64,000 nucleotides of DNA from AP-15 sp963702685 (GCA_963702685.1 CAVPDQ010000020.1:248001-312000), one strand, 5' to 3'; numbered from the stretch's first letter, positions 35,333-45,243 are shown. The notes: generated by a model not told the origin, from the letters alone. A program made the numbers and translations.

Positions 35333-36205
35333 GTGCAGGGCGCCCTCCCCATCGCCCTCGGTGTGCTTTTCGACGGCCTCGCTTTTGGCATGGTGCTGTA
35401 TCTGATTTCGGTCGGGTTGTCGGTGACGATGGGGATGATGGGGTTTGTCAATCTGGCGCATGGCGCCTTTGCCATGGCTGGCGGCTATGTCGTGACCGGG
35501 CTCATGCTCCGCTGGAATGTGCCGTTTGCGGCCGCGCTCGTCGCGGCGGCGGTGGCGGTCGGGCTGGCGAGCCTTCCGTTCGAGCGGCTGCTGTACCGGC
35601 GGCTTTACGGCCAGAGCGAGCTCGACCAGGTGTTGCTGACGATGGGCCTCGTCTTTATGGCAACGGCGGCGGCGCATTACCTGTTCGGGCCGAACCAGCA
35701 GCCCTTGCGCCTGCCGGCAGCCCTCCTCGGCGGCATCGATCTCGGTTTTGGCAAGGTGCCGATTTATCGCGCGCTGCTGATCGGTTGCGGCGCGGTATTG
35801 GTAACCGCACTGTGGCTCGGGATCGGGCGCAGCCGCTTTGGCGCGATGATCCGTGCTGCCGTGGACAATCTGCGCATGGCGCAGTCGATCGGCATCGATA
35901 CCGGGCGGCTGTTCAGCGCGACCTTTGCCCTCGGCTGCGGGCTTGCCGCATTGGGCGGCGGGCTCGGCTCGGATTTATTGACGGTCGATCCCAACTACGC
36001 GCTCGACAACCTGGTTTATTTTCTGATCGTCGTCGCGATCGGCGGGCTCGGCAGCATCAGCGGGCCGTTTTTCGCGGCGATGCTGATTGGCGTTGCCGAC
36101 ACCGCCTGCAAATATCTGGTGCCGCAATTCGGCGCCTTTTTTATCTATGCGGTGGCGATGGCGATCCTGTTGTGGCGGCCGCGCGGTTTGTTGGGCCGGG
36201 CATGA
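35333..36205 (+). CDS. branched-chain amino-acid ABC transporter permease, LivH type
   Basis: The 290-residue inner-membrane permease has about eight helices. It carries family blocks FVNLAHGAFAMAGGY, the cytoplasmic coupling segment GRSRFGAMIRAAVDNLRMAQSIGI and the C-terminal AVAMAILLWRPRGL. It starts with GTG at 35333; no strong ribosome site is seen just after the palindrome. It overlaps the LivM-type gene by 4 bases (ATGA). Together with the upstream binding protein it forms a HAAT-family importer for branched-chain amino acids, amides or aromatic acids. Confidence 0.9.
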   Translation: MQGALPIALGVLFDGLAFGMVLYLISVGLSVTMGMMGFVNLAHGAFAMAGGYVVTGLMLRWNVPFAAALVAAAVAVGLASLPFERLLYRRLYGQSELDQVLLTMGLVFMATAAAHYLFGPNQQPLRLPAALLGGIDLGFGKVPIYRALLIGCGAVLVTALWLGIGRSRFGAMIRAAVDNLRMAQSIGIDTGRLFSATFALGCGLAALGGGLGSDLLTVDPNYALDNLVYFLIVVAIGGLGSISGPFFAAMLIGVADTACKYLVPQFGAFFIYAVAMAILLWRPRGLLGRA

Positions 36206-37179
36206 GCCGATCGGCGCTGGCCCGCGCGACGACCGAGGCCTTTGCCGCCCGCCACCGTTTCCACCCGCTCGAGGCCCTGCCCTGGCTCGCGGCCATCGCC
36301 GCCTATTTCGCCTTTCCGGGCTATCGCCCCCTCGCCGCGCAGATCTTGGCGACGGTCCTTTTTGCGCTGTCGGCAGATCTGGTGCTGGGCTATGCCGGGA
36401 TCGTGACCTTGGGCCAGGCGGCGTTCTTTGGCGCCGGCGGCTATACCGCAGGGCTGCTGGCCGTCCATGGCTGGGGCGAGCCGGTGATCGGCCTGTGCGC
36501 CGCCGCCGTGACGGCGGCATTGGCCGGGCTGCTGAGCGGGCTCGTCATCCTGCGCAGCACCGGGCTTGCGCTGTTGATGCAGACATTGGTGGTCGCGGCG
36601 ATGCTGGGCGAGGCGGCCAACAAGGCCTCCTTCCTCACCGGTGGCGACGACGGGCTGCAAGGGATGCAGGTAGCGCCGGTCCTCGGCCGGTTCGCGTTCG
36701 ACCTCTTCGGCCGGACCGCCTTCTGCTATTGCCTCGTCGTGCTGCTCCTGTGCTGGCTTGTGGTGCGGCGCGTCGTCCATTCGCCTTTTGGCCGATCGCT
36801 CGTCGGGATCCGCGAGAATGTCGCGCGGATGCACGCGATCGGCGCCCCGGTGTTTCGCCGGCGCCTCGTCGCCTACACGATATCGGCCGCCCTCGCCGGC
36901 GTCTCGGGCGCGCTCGTCGCCCAGACGACAGCCTTTGTCGGGCTCGATTCGTTGAGCCTCGAGCGTTCCGGCACGGTCCTGATCATGCTGATCATCGGCG
37001 GCGTCGGCCGTCTCTACGGCGCCTTTATCGGCGTGCCGCTCTACATGATCGCACAGGACCGTTTCTCCGCGGTCGAGCCGGTCTACTGGTATTTCTGGAT
37101 CGGCCTCTTGATGGTCGGGGTCGTGCTCTTCGCCCGCGGCGGCATCCTCGGCCTCTTCGACCACCTGCGCCGGCATTGA
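36202..37179 (+). CDS. branched-chain amino-acid ABC transporter permease, LivM type
   Basis: The 325-residue permease has about nine helices. It carries the LivM signature GYAGIVTLGQAAFFGAGGYTAG and the coupling helix SPFGRSLVGIRENVARMHAIG. Translation is coupled to the LivH-type gene by an ATGA overlap. The expected LivG and LivF ATPase genes do not follow; the next gene is on the other strand. The transporter must borrow ATPases encoded elsewhere or the operon has been split. Confidence 0.9.
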   Translation: MSRSALARATTEAFAARHRFHPLEALPWLAAIAAYFAFPGYRPLAAQILATVLFALSADLVLGYAGIVTLGQAAFFGAGGYTAGLLAVHGWGEPVIGLCAAAVTAALAGLLSGLVILRSTGLALLMQTLVVAAMLGEAANKASFLTGGDDGLQGMQVAPVLGRFAFDLFGRTAFCYCLVVLLLCWLVVRRVVHSPFGRSLVGIRENVARMHAIGAPVFRRRLVAYTISAALAGVSGALVAQTTAFVGLDSLSLERSGTVLIMLIIGGVGRLYGAFIGVPLYMIAQDRFSAVEPVYWYFWIGLLMVGVVLFARGGILGLFDHLRRH

Positions 37180-37252
37180 GCGGCCGCCGGGGAAACGCGA
37201 GGTTCCCCCTCGTCCGGCGAGAGGCCAACGGCTGCAATGTGAACCGAGGCTG

Positions 37253-38323
37253 CTACGCCACCCTCAGCGGGACGGCAGGAAAGCGGGGCTTGACCTCCTC
37301 GCACAGGAGCCGCATCGCATTTACGACCTTGTCGTGCGGGACGAGGCCGCCGCAATTCAATTCGGCGAGGATGCCGCTGAGCCCGATCTCGGTCTGCAGC
37401 GCCTCGAGCTTGGCGGCGATCCGGTCGGGCGTGCCGATCAGCGCATTCTTTTCGACCGCGTCCTCATAGCTGCGGCGGCGCAATTCGTGCACCCGCCGCA
37501 TGCGGCGCTCGGCGGTCACCGGATCGACCAGTCTTGCCGCCCCCTCCAGCAAATTCGCCTGCTCATGGTAGAAATGCATGATGCTGTCATGCGGCTCGGC
37601 GCGGGCGGCTTTCTCGGTTTCGGCGAGGTAGGTCGGCGCCGAGACGTAGACCTCGCCGCGTCCGGGGTGACCGGCCGCTTCCCAGGCGTCGTGATAGCTG
37701 CGGACCTGCAGGGCGAGATCGGACCAGCTGGTATGGCGCACCGAGGCAAAGACCGGCATGCCGCGGCGGCCGATCGCCGGAAAGGTGTCGGGCGTGCTGG
37801 CTGCGATGCGGATCGGCGGCGTCGGTTTTTGATAGGGCTTCGGCACCAGGCTCACATCCTTGAAATGGTGGTAGGCGCCGTCATAGGAAAAGGTCGGCTC
37901 GGTCCAGGCGCGCTGCACCACATCGAGGATTTCGCGAAACCGCGCCTGGCTCTCGGCATAGGAGACGCCGTAGGCCGCGTAGGTCTGCGCCACCCCGCTG
38001 CGCCCGACGCCAAAGATCAGCCGGCCGTGGCTCAGCTGGTCGACGGTCGCGGCCTCTTCGGCCAGACGCAGCGGATGGCACAGCGGAAGCACCTGCACCG
38101 CGATCCCGATCTTGATCCGCCGGGTGCGCGCGGCGATCGCGCTGGCAATGCTGAGCGGCGCCGACAACAACGACCGCCGCGGCTCGAAATGCAATTCGGC
38201 GAGCCACATCACGTCGAGCCCGAACCGCTCGGCGGCATCAACCTGCTCCATCGCCTCGTCAAAGGCTGCGCTCTCGCTCCGCCCCGGCAATGACGGAAAC
38301 TCGTGGAACATGCCGAATTCCAT
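37253..38323 (-). CDS. LLM-class (luciferase-like) flavin-dependent monooxygenase
   Basis: The 356-residue TIM-barrel F420- or FMN-dependent oxidoreductase of the bacterial luciferase family has typical segments VMWLAELHF near residues 38-46, SHGRLIFGVGRSG near 98-110 and YDGAYHHFKDVSLVPKP. It may be a monooxygenase acting on alkyl or heterocyclic compounds; a flavin reductase is not adjacent. Start at ATG 38323 is set by AGAGGAAG upstream. Confidence 0.88.
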   Translation of the reverse strand: MEFGMFHEFPSLPGRSESAAFDEAMEQVDAAERFGLDVMWLAELHFEPRRSLLSAPLSIASAIAARTRRIKIGIAVQVLPLCHPLRLAEEAATVDQLSHGRLIFGVGRSGVAQTYAAYGVSYAESQARFREILDVVQRAWTEPTFSYDGAYHHFKDVSLVPKPYQKPTPPIRIAASTPDTFPAIGRRGMPVFASVRHTSWSDLALQVRSYHDAWEAAGHPGRGEVYVSAPTYLAETEKAARAEPHDSIMHFYHEQANLLEGAARLVDPVTAERRMRRVHELRRRSYEDAVEKNALIGTPDRIAAKLEALQTEIGLSGILAELNCGGLVPHDKVVNAMRLLCEEVKPRFPAVPLRVA

Positions 38324-38392
38324 GTCGACTTCCTCTTTTGAATTTCGGCGCAACCTAACCAAGCCCATGCGCCCGCGCCAAGCCGGTCTCGC

Positions 38393-38728
38393 TTATGGAT
38401 GCGGCGGCCAGTAATGCAGCGCCGCAAACAACAGCCCGGCAAAGGCGACGATCAGGCTGCCGAGCCGCGCGATCAGGCGATGCTCGACCCCGTCGATGCG
38501 CCGCTCGAGCCCCTCGGATCTGAGATCGGCCTGCCGCTCGACCCCATCGATGCGCCGGTCGAGCTGCTCGAAGCGCAGGTCGAGGCGTTGCTCCAGCTCG
38601 CGCAGATCGGCCTTGGTCGCCACGTTGTCGTGAATGGCTTCGTAGATTTCGGTCGCAACCCGCTCCGCGGCCGCGCTCTGCAAGCCGCTGCTTTCGAGCG
38701 CCCGGGTCAGGGTCAACCGGTCGCCCAC
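38393..38728 (-). CDS. coiled-coil tail-anchored protein (DUF1640-like)
   Basis: The 111-residue protein resembles the CCDC90/DUF1640 type. It has a short N-terminal helix (TLTRALESSGLQSAAA), then KADLRELEQRLDLRFEQLD and further 7-residue repeats with RIDGVE forming a coiled coil (about 40-85). A C-terminal transmembrane helix (LIVAFAGLLFAALHY) follows. It starts with GTG at 38728. Such proteins are often encoded near toxin-antitoxin or mobile regions, but the function is unknown. Confidence 0.65.
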   Translation of the reverse strand: MGDRLTLTRALESSGLQSAAAERVATEIYEAIHDNVATKADLRELEQRLDLRFEQLDRRIDGVERQADLRSEGLERRIDGVEHRLIARLGSLIVAFAGLLFAALHYWPPHP

Positions 38729-38868
38729 GACCCTGCCGCCAGCCTGGTGTGTCCGCAGATGTTGGCGATCGTCTGGTACGACACCTCGACCCCGCGCTCG
38801 GCCATCGTCCCCTTGATCGCCACCCAGGTTCCGGCTTTTCGCCGGCTCCAGGCATCGATCAGCGGCAA
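38713..38868 (-). CDS. short hypothetical ORF, possible HTH remnant
   Basis: The open frame reads LPLIDAWSRRKAGTWVAIK then MAERGVEVSYQTIANICG and ends at 38713, overlapping the coiled-coil gene by 16 bases. The helix pattern resembles a small helix-turn-helix regulator. The frame stays open upstream to the RND stop with no ATG or GTG, so a TTG at 38868 is the only candidate start. It may be a decayed gene fragment. Confidence 0.3.
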   Translation of the reverse strand: MPLIDAWSRRKAGTWVAIKGTMAERGVEVSYQTIANICGHTRLAAGSWATG

Positions 38869-38934
38869 AAACAGTATCCCGTCGCGTACGGCTATTCCAG
38901 AAATATACCAGCCCTCCGTGCAGCCCCAGGAGGG

Positions 38935-41900
38935 TCAGGGCGGGGGACGATCGGCCCTTTCGGGTATCTTGGCATCGCCGGCGACGGGCGGCGGGCGGCG
39001 GCGGAACCACCCGCTGCTGCGCTCGCGCAGGCTCTGGAAGGTGACGTAGAGCAGCGGGATCACAAACAACCCGATGGCGCTCGCCGCAATCATCCCGGCG
39101 AAGACCGGGGTGCCGACCGAGTGGCGGCTGATTTCGGCGGCACCCTCGGCGACGACCAGCGGAAAGACGCCGAGGATAAAGGCGAACGAGGTCATCACCA
39201 CCGCGCGAAACCGCATCCGCGCGCCGAGCACGGCCGCTTCCCGGATATCCTTGCCGCGCTCGCGCTGGTCCTTGGCAAACTCGACGATCAGGATGCCGTT
39301 CTTGGCCGACATCGCGATCAGCACGACGAGGCCGATCTCGGCATAGAGGTCGAGCGAGACGTGAAACAACAGGATGCCGATAAAGGCCCCCAGCACGCCG
39401 ATCGGCACCGAGATCAGCACCGGGACCGGGATCATCCAGCTCTCATAAAGGGCGACCAGGAACAGGAACGCGAAGAGGACCGCCAGACCGAGGATCGCTC
39501 CGGTCTGGCCCGCCGCTGCGACTTCCTGATAGGCGGTGCCGGTCCACTCGTAGCTGAAGCCGGGGGGCAGGGTTTTGGCCGAGACTTGCGCCATCGCCGC
39601 CAGCGCCGCACCGGACGAGGTGCCCAGCGACGGGCTGCCCTGGATCGAGATCGCGCGATAGTTGTTGTAGCGCGTGATGACCTGCGGCCCGACAACGATG
39701 CCGGCATGGGCGATCGAGGCCAACGGCACCGTGCCGCCGGTTTTGTTGCGGATATAGATCCGCCATAATGACGAGATGTCGCCGCGATTGGCCGCATCTC
39801 CTTGAATATTGACCTGCCAGACCCGACCATAAAGATTGAAATTGTTGACGAAGACACCGCCTAGCGTTGCCTGCAACGCGCTGAAAATGTCGCTCATGTT
39901 GAGCCCGAGGGCCTGCGCCTTGGCACGATCGATATTCAGGTAAATGGATGGGTTGCTCGCGGTAAAGGTGGAGAAGACGCGCGTCAGGCGGGGGTCGCGA
40001 TTGGCGGCGGCGAGCAATCCCTGCATGACGCTGTTCATCGCCGCCGGCTCCTGGCCTTCGAGGCCTTCGAGCTGGTATTCGAACCCCCCGGTCGTCGAGA
40101 GCCCGATTATCGGCGGCAGGTTGAACGGGATTACCGTGGCGGCGCGGATCTCCTGGCCTTCGCGAAAAACGCGCGCGATCAATGCCTGCGCCGAATTGGC
40201 CGCGCCCTTTCGGTCGGCGAACGGCTTCAAGGTCGGCACGACAAACGCCGCGTTCGGCTCGTTGACGCCGTCGATGATCGAAAACCCGACGATCGCGAAA
40301 ATGTTCTCCACCTGCGGCATTGCCCGCAACATCGCCTCGATGCGCTTGGCCACCTCGCCGGTGCGGGAGACCGAGGCGCCGTCGGGGAGCTGCACCGCGA
40401 TAAAGAAGGCACCCTGGTCCTCCTCGGGCAGAAACCCGGTGGGGGTGCGCCCCGACAGCACATAGATGGCCGCCGCCGCAGCCAGCACCGCGACGATCCC
40501 GAGAATCGAGACGCGCACCAGGCGGCCGACAATCGCGGCGTAGCCGTCGCGGACATTGTCGATGCGCCGCAACACCCAGCCCATGACCCCGCGCCGCGGG
40601 CCGCTATGGCGCAGGAACACCGCGCACAATGCCGGCGACAGGGTCAGCGCGTTCAGCGCCGAGATCGCCATCGCGACGCTGATCGTCACGGCGAACTGGC
40701 GGAACAATGTCCCCGATACGCCGGGGATGAACGCGATCGGCACAAACACCGAAAACAGCACCAGCGTAATCGCGACGATCGGGCCGGTAATCTCGGCCAT
40801 GGCTTTTTTTGTCGCCTCGGCCGGTGACAATTCCGGCTCTTCTTCCATGACCCGCTCGACATTCTCGACCACGACGATTGCGTCATCGACCAAAATGCCG
40901 ATCGCCAGCACCATCGCCAGAAGCGAGATCGTGTTGGCGGAATAGCCCATCATCAGCAGCACCGCGAAGGTGCCGATCAGGCTGACCGGCACCGCGATGG
41001 CGGGGATCACGGTAGCGCGCAACGACCCGAGAAACAGAAAGACGACGATCACCACCAGGATAAAGGCGATGACGAGCGTGACCAGGACGTCGTGGATCGT
41101 ATCGAAGACAAAGGTCGTCGTATCATAATTGACGAGATATTTGAGACCGGGCGGAAAGCGCTGGCTCAACCGGTCGAGGTTGGCGCGCACCAGCTTTGCG
41201 GTCGCGACGGCGTTGGCGCCGGGCGACAGATAGATGCCGATCGCGACGGCCGGCTTGCCGTTGAGGCGGGCCTCGATATCCTCGTTCTGCGCGCCGAGCT
41301 CGACCCGGGCGACGTCCTTTACCCGCAGCAGCGAACCATCGGGATTGGCGCGCAGCACGATGTTGCCGAACTGCTCGGGTGTGACCAGGCGGCCCTGCGT
41401 CTGCACATTCATCTGAAATTGCTGGCTCGGGCCGATCGGGCGCGCGCCGATGCGCCCGACCGGGGCCACGACGTTCTGCGCCTGGACAGCGGCGATCACA
41501 TCGGCCGGCGTCATTTGCAAATTATTGAGCCGGTTGATGTCGAACCAGATGCGCATCGAATAGTTCAGCGCGCCAAAGATCCGCGCCTGCCCGACCCCGG
41601 GCGTGCGTGACAACACGTCGAGCACGTTTATAATTGCGTAATTGGTAATAAACAGCGGGTCCTGCTTGCCGGTTTCGCTGTAGAGCATGATGAATTGCAG
41701 GACCGCGGATGATTTCTTCTGAACCGTCAGCCCTTCGAGCTGGACTTCGGCAGGCAGCTGCGACAGCGCGGTCTGGACGCGGTTGTTGACGTTGACCGTA
41801 TCGATGTCGGGGTTGCTGCCGAGATCGAAGCTGACCGTCAGGTTGTAGCTGCCGTCATTGCCGCTGGTCGACTTCATGTAGATCATCTTGTCGACGCCGA

Positions 41901-42111
41901 CGACCTGCGCCTCGATCGGCTGGGCGATGCTCTGCTCGACGACGGCAGCCGATGCACCGGGAAAGCTCGCGGAGACCTGGACCTGAGGGGGGACGATGTC
42001 GGGGAATTGCGCGACCGGGATGCGGGAGAGCGCGATCAGCCCGGCGATCGTGATGACGAGCGCGATGACGACCGCGAGCCGCGGCCGGTCGACAAAAACC
42101 GACGAGATCAC
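38935..42111 (-). CDS. RND multidrug efflux transporter, inner-membrane pump (AcrB/HAE1 family)
   Basis: The 1058-residue pump has twelve helices and two large periplasmic loops. The proton-relay pair is in ILVDDAIVVVENV (about residues 405-412) and Lys in MSAKNGILIVEF of TM10. It would form a trimer and work with the membrane-fusion protein encoded upstream and an outer-membrane channel not found here. The GTG start at 42111 overlaps the fusion-protein stop (GTGA), so the two are coupled. Length and motifs are normal. Confidence 0.95.
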   Translation of the reverse strand: MISSVFVDRPRLAVVIALVITIAGLIALSRIPVAQFPDIVPPQVQVSASFPGASAAVVEQSIAQPIEAQVVGVDKMIYMKSTSGNDGSYNLTVSFDLGSNPDIDTVNVNNRVQTALSQLPAEVQLEGLTVQKKSSAVLQFIMLYSETGKQDPLFITNYAIINVLDVLSRTPGVGQARIFGALNYSMRIWFDINRLNNLQMTPADVIAAVQAQNVVAPVGRIGARPIGPSQQFQMNVQTQGRLVTPEQFGNIVLRANPDGSLLRVKDVARVELGAQNEDIEARLNGKPAVAIGIYLSPGANAVATAKLVRANLDRLSQRFPPGLKYLVNYDTTTFVFDTIHDVLVTLVIAFILVVIVVFLFLGSLRATVIPAIAVPVSLIGTFAVLLMMGYSANTISLLAMVLAIGILVDDAIVVVENVERVMEEEPELSPAEATKKAMAEITGPIVAITLVLFSVFVPIAFIPGVSGTLFRQFAVTISVAMAISALNALTLSPALCAVFLRHSGPRRGVMGWVLRRIDNVRDGYAAIVGRLVRVSILGIVAVLAAAAAIYVLSGRTPTGFLPEEDQGAFFIAVQLPDGASVSRTGEVAKRIEAMLRAMPQVENIFAIVGFSIIDGVNEPNAAFVVPTLKPFADRKGAANSAQALIARVFREGQEIRAATVIPFNLPPIIGLSTTGGFEYQLEGLEGQEPAAMNSVMQGLLAAANRDPRLTRVFSTFTASNPSIYLNIDRAKAQALGLNMSDIFSALQATLGGVFVNNFNLYGRVWQVNIQGDAANRGDISSLWRIYIRNKTGGTVPLASIAHAGIVVGPQVITRYNNYRAISIQGSPSLGTSSGAALAAMAQVSAKTLPPGFSYEWTGTAYQEVAAAGQTGAILGLAVLFAFLFLVALYESWMIPVPVLISVPIGVLGAFIGILLFHVSLDLYAEIGLVVLIAMSAKNGILIVEFAKDQRERGKDIREAAVLGARMRFRAVVMTSFAFILGVFPLVVAEGAAEISRHSVGTPVFAGMIAASAIGLFVIPLLYVTFQSLRERSSGWFRRRPPPVAGDAKIPERADRPPP

Positions 42112-43283
42112 GGGGTCGCCCCGGCGCCGGAAGGTGGCGGGGTCGCCGGCCCGGGTGTCACCGCCGCGCCGGGGCGGACGCGCTGGACACCCTCGGAGAT
42201 GACCAGCTCGCCTTCGTTGAGCCCGCTGGTGACGACCGCGGTCGACGGCGTCGATTGGCCGAGGTGGATGCGCCGCACCTGCGCCCGGTTTTGCGCATCG
42301 ACGACATAGACGTAGTCGCCCTGCTGGTCGGACAGCACCGCGGCGCGCGGAATGCCGAGAACCTCGACCGGCACCACCCCTTCGAGCAAGACGGTGACGA
42401 ACTCGCCGTCGGTCAGCTCGCGCAAGGGGATTTTGGCGGCCGCGATCCCCGGCAGGAGCGGGTTCGGGATGACACCACGCAACGTGATCGTATCGGTGGT
42501 CTGATCCACCGTCGGCGACACGTAATCGAGGTGCCCGGTCTGCGGGTAGAATTTCCCGGTCGGCAGGCGCAGCCTGATCTGGACCGCGCTGAACCCGCCC
42601 TTCGGCACATATTTGTCACGCAGCTCGAGCCCGGTGCGCAGCGCGATCGGAAAGATCACATACATCGGGTCCTGGCTGACGAGGGTGGCGAGCGTGCCGC
42701 TGGTCGGCGAGACGACATTGCCTTCGGTCACCGCTGTGGCGCTGATCTTGCCGTCGATCGGCGCGCGGATCTCGGTGTAGCCGAGATTGATCTGGGCCGT
42801 TTGCAGCTGCGCCTGCGCGCCGGCGATCTGCGCCGCCAGCGCGCGCTCGTCGGCAAGCGCCTTGTCGACGTTCGATTGCTGGCCGGCCACCGTCTTCAAC
42901 AGATATTGCGCGCGGTCGAGGGTCAGCTGGGCGTTCCTGTGCTGCGCCTCCAATTGCGCCACGCTGGCTTGGTTGAAATCGACCTGCGCCTGAAACGGTG
43001 GCTGCTCGAGCTGATAGAGCAGGTCGCCCCTTTTAACTTCGCCGCCTTCGACAAACAGGCGCTTTTCGAGAAACGCGGTCACCCGCGCCACCAGCGCCAC
43101 GCGCCCCACCGCCTGGATGCGGCCGATAAACTCGTTGGTCTGGGTGATCTGCTGCTTCTCGGCGCGCACCACGCCGACCGCCGGCGGCCCGCCGGGTGGG
43201 GTCTGCGCCCGCGCCCCGCCGGCGAGTGCTACCAGCGTCAGGGCCACGCAAAGCGACCTCTTCGTCAAGCTCCGGCCAGCCAT
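42108..43283 (-). CDS. RND efflux periplasmic adaptor (membrane fusion protein)
   Basis: The 391-residue protein has a signal peptide (VALTLVALAGGARA), a barrel-sandwich/lipoyl domain split around an alpha-helical hairpin (coiled coil about residues 95-165), then beta-barrel and membrane-proximal domains (IRAPIDGKIS, GRIQAVGRVALVARV). A Pro/Gly-rich tail ends it. It links the inner-membrane pump to an outer-membrane factor. ATG 43283 is preferred over the long upstream extension, which does not look coding. No TetR-type repressor is adjacent. Confidence 0.93.
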   Translation of the reverse strand: MAGRSLTKRSLCVALTLVALAGGARAQTPPGGPPAVGVVRAEKQQITQTNEFIGRIQAVGRVALVARVTAFLEKRLFVEGGEVKRGDLLYQLEQPPFQAQVDFNQASVAQLEAQHRNAQLTLDRAQYLLKTVAGQQSNVDKALADERALAAQIAGAQAQLQTAQINLGYTEIRAPIDGKISATAVTEGNVVSPTSGTLATLVSQDPMYVIFPIALRTGLELRDKYVPKGGFSAVQIRLRLPTGKFYPQTGHLDYVSPTVDQTTDTITLRGVIPNPLLPGIAAAKIPLRELTDGEFVTVLLEGVVPVEVLGIPRAAVLSDQQGDYVYVVDAQNRAQVRRIHLGQSTPSTAVVTSGLNEGELVISEGVQRVRPGAAVTPGPATPPPSGAGATP

Positions 43284-43575
43284 TTCGATCCCCGGCAGTT
43301 TCGCTCTCGCCCGATGATAAGGTGCCAGGCGGCGTTGTGCGCCGACATCTGCGTCACATAGCCGCCCTGTGGGCAAGCCGCCCGGTGGACGTAGCGGCCC
43401 GGTGGTTCCGGTCCTTGCACCCGTGGGCGTAGGCATTAAAGTCCGTATGTCTACAGACCGACACTCCTGCCGCACGTCGCAGCCGACCGGGAGCCGGCCT
43501 CGATCCGACGCCGGGCTTTGCCAGGCAATGGCAACGATGCCAAGCTCTTTGCGGCAAGTGCTCGAAGAGGGTGAG

Positions 43576-44340
43576 ATGCGCTTTACCGACAAGGTCGCGG
43601 TGATTACCGCGGCAGCGAGCGGGATCGGCCGCGCCACCGCCGACATCATGGCGCGCGAGGGAGCGGTCGTGGTCGCCGTCGACAATCATGCGGGCCGGCT
43701 CGACGACACCGTGGCGGCATTGCGCGCGGCTGGCGGCCGGGCCCATGCGCGCCTCGCCGATGCGCTCGACGCGCCCCAGGTCGATGCGCTGGTGGCCTCG
43801 GTCGCGCAGGAATTCGGCGCCATCGACATCCTGGTCAATGCGGTTGGCGGCAGCACGATGATCGCCCATCCGGGTGCCGCGATGGACCAGCTGAGCCTGG
43901 CCGACTGGCAGCGGCTGATCGCGTTCAACCTCGACGGCACGTTCCTTTTTTGCCACGCGGTGGCGCCGGTCATGAAGCGGCAACGGCATGGCAAGATCGT
44001 CAATCTCTCCTCGATCGCCGGCCGCGGCCTCAGCGCGTCGAGCAGTGCGGCCTATGCCGCGGCCAAGGGCGGGATCATCGCCTTCACCCGCAAGATCGCG
44101 CACGAGCTCGGCCCCTGGGGCATCAACGTCAACGCCATCGCGCCGAGCCGCACCTTGACCGAGCGCATCCGCCCGCGCTGGGAGCAGCAAAGCCCGGAGG
44201 ACCAGGCGGCCGAGATCGAGCGCACGCCGCTGCGGCGCATCGCCGAGGCCCCGGACCAGGCCAAGGTGATCTGCTTTCTGGCCTCGGGCGACGCCGATTT
44301 CGTCACCGGCGTCACGATCGACGTGACCGGCGGCAACTGA
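43576..44340 (+). CDS. SDR family NAD(P)-dependent oxidoreductase
   Basis: The 254-residue classical SDR has the cofactor motif AAASGIG in place of TGGxxGIG, VNAVGG near residue 87, Ser in LSSIAGRG and YxxxK in YAAAKGG. The missing first Gly of the cofactor motif (TAAASGIG) is tolerated in some families. GAAGAGGGTGAG precedes the ATG. It is followed after 37 bases by an alpha/beta hydrolase, probably one operon for an unidentified catabolic step. Confidence 0.9.
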   Translation: MRFTDKVAVITAAASGIGRATADIMAREGAVVVAVDNHAGRLDDTVAALRAAGGRAHARLADALDAPQVDALVASVAQEFGAIDILVNAVGGSTMIAHPGAAMDQLSLADWQRLIAFNLDGTFLFCHAVAPVMKRQRHGKIVNLSSIAGRGLSASSSAAYAAAKGGIIAFTRKIAHELGPWGINVNAIAPSRTLTERIRPRWEQQSPEDQAAEIERTPLRRIAEAPDQAKVICFLASGDADFVTGVTIDVTGGN

Positions 44341-44377
44341 CACGATCGCGCAACAACGAAAAAAGGAGAAATCGCCG

Positions 44378-45070
44378 ATGACGACCTATGTGCTGATCCA
44401 CGGGGCCTACCAGGGCGGCTGGATCTGGCAGCCGACGGCATTGCGGCTGCTGGCCGAGGGGCACCGCGTCTACGCGCCCTCGCTCGACGGCTGCGGCGAC
44501 CGGCGCCACCAGCTGCGGCCCGGCATCACGGTCGAGACACAGGCGGCCGACATCGCCGAGCTGTTGTTCTACGAGGACCTGCACGACGTGGCGCTGACCG
44601 GCACCAGCTCGGGCGGGATGGTGGCGTGCCGGACGGCGGAAATGGCGCGCGAGCGGATCGCGCGTCTCGTCTTTGTCGATGCTTTGGCGCTGATCGACGG
44701 CGAGCGCGTATCGGACATCGTCAACCGGCCGACGCCGCGCGTCTCGACCCCGCTCGCGGTGGCGCCGTCGCGCGAGGATGCCGAGAACCGCAGCTTTGCC
44801 GACCTCGTTCCCGAGCTGCGCGCCTTGGCGCTCGCCCGCTATACCCCGCACCCGATCGCGGCGATGGAAGAGCCCGTATCGCTGAAAAGCTTTTGGTCGC
44901 AGCGCTGGCCGGCAACCGTGATCCGTTGCCGCCGCGCCGCCAACCCGCCCGAGGCGCACCAGCGCCGCACCGCCGAAAAGCTCGGCGGCAAATACCTCGA
45001 GATCGATGCCGGGCACTACCCGATGCTGTCCCACCCCGATCTGCTGGCGCCGCTCATGATGAGCGTGTGA
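44378..45070 (+). CDS. alpha/beta hydrolase (EstA/methylesterase-like)
   Basis: The 230-residue hydrolase begins with LIHGAYQGGWIWQP, typical of the plant-methylesterase/EstA group. The nucleophile is in GTSSGGM (Ser near 78) and the catalytic His is in DAGHYPMLS. AAAAAAGGAGAAA precedes the ATG. Its last residues and TGA (45068-45070) lie in the terminal repeat of palindromic element A, so its native C-terminus was probably replaced by the insertion. Confidence 0.85.
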   Translation: MTTYVLIHGAYQGGWIWQPTALRLLAEGHRVYAPSLDGCGDRRHQLRPGITVETQAADIAELLFYEDLHDVALTGTSSGGMVACRTAEMARERIARLVFVDALALIDGERVSDIVNRPTPRVSTPLAVAPSREDAENRSFADLVPELRALALARYTPHPIAAMEEPVSLKSFWSQRWPATVIRCRRAANPPEAHQRRTAEKLGGKYLEIDAGHYPMLSHPDLLAPLMMSV

Positions 45071-45243
45071 AGAAATTGCTCTTTCCAAGAAACGTCATTC
45101 CGGGGCGGCCCGAAGGGCCGAGCCCGGAACCCAAGAACACCTGAATTTCCAATATGTTCGACGTCCGGTGTTCATAGGTTCCGGGCTCGCGGGCAGTGCC
45201 CGCGCCCCGGAATGACAACGTTTGGCATTTCTTCACACGCTCC
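45061..45243. mobile_element. palindromic MITE-like element A, copy 1
   Basis: The ends GAGCGTGTGAAGAAAT and ATTTCTTCACACGCTC are perfect inverted repeats. Inside, a second pair of arms is cgtcattccggggcg with cgccccggaatgac, then gagcccggaacc with ggttccgggctc. It is flanked by GAT on both sides (45058-45060 and 45244-45246), a possible 3-bp target duplication. It has no coding capacity. Its left end supplies the stop codon of the hydrolase gene. Confidence 0.75.
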
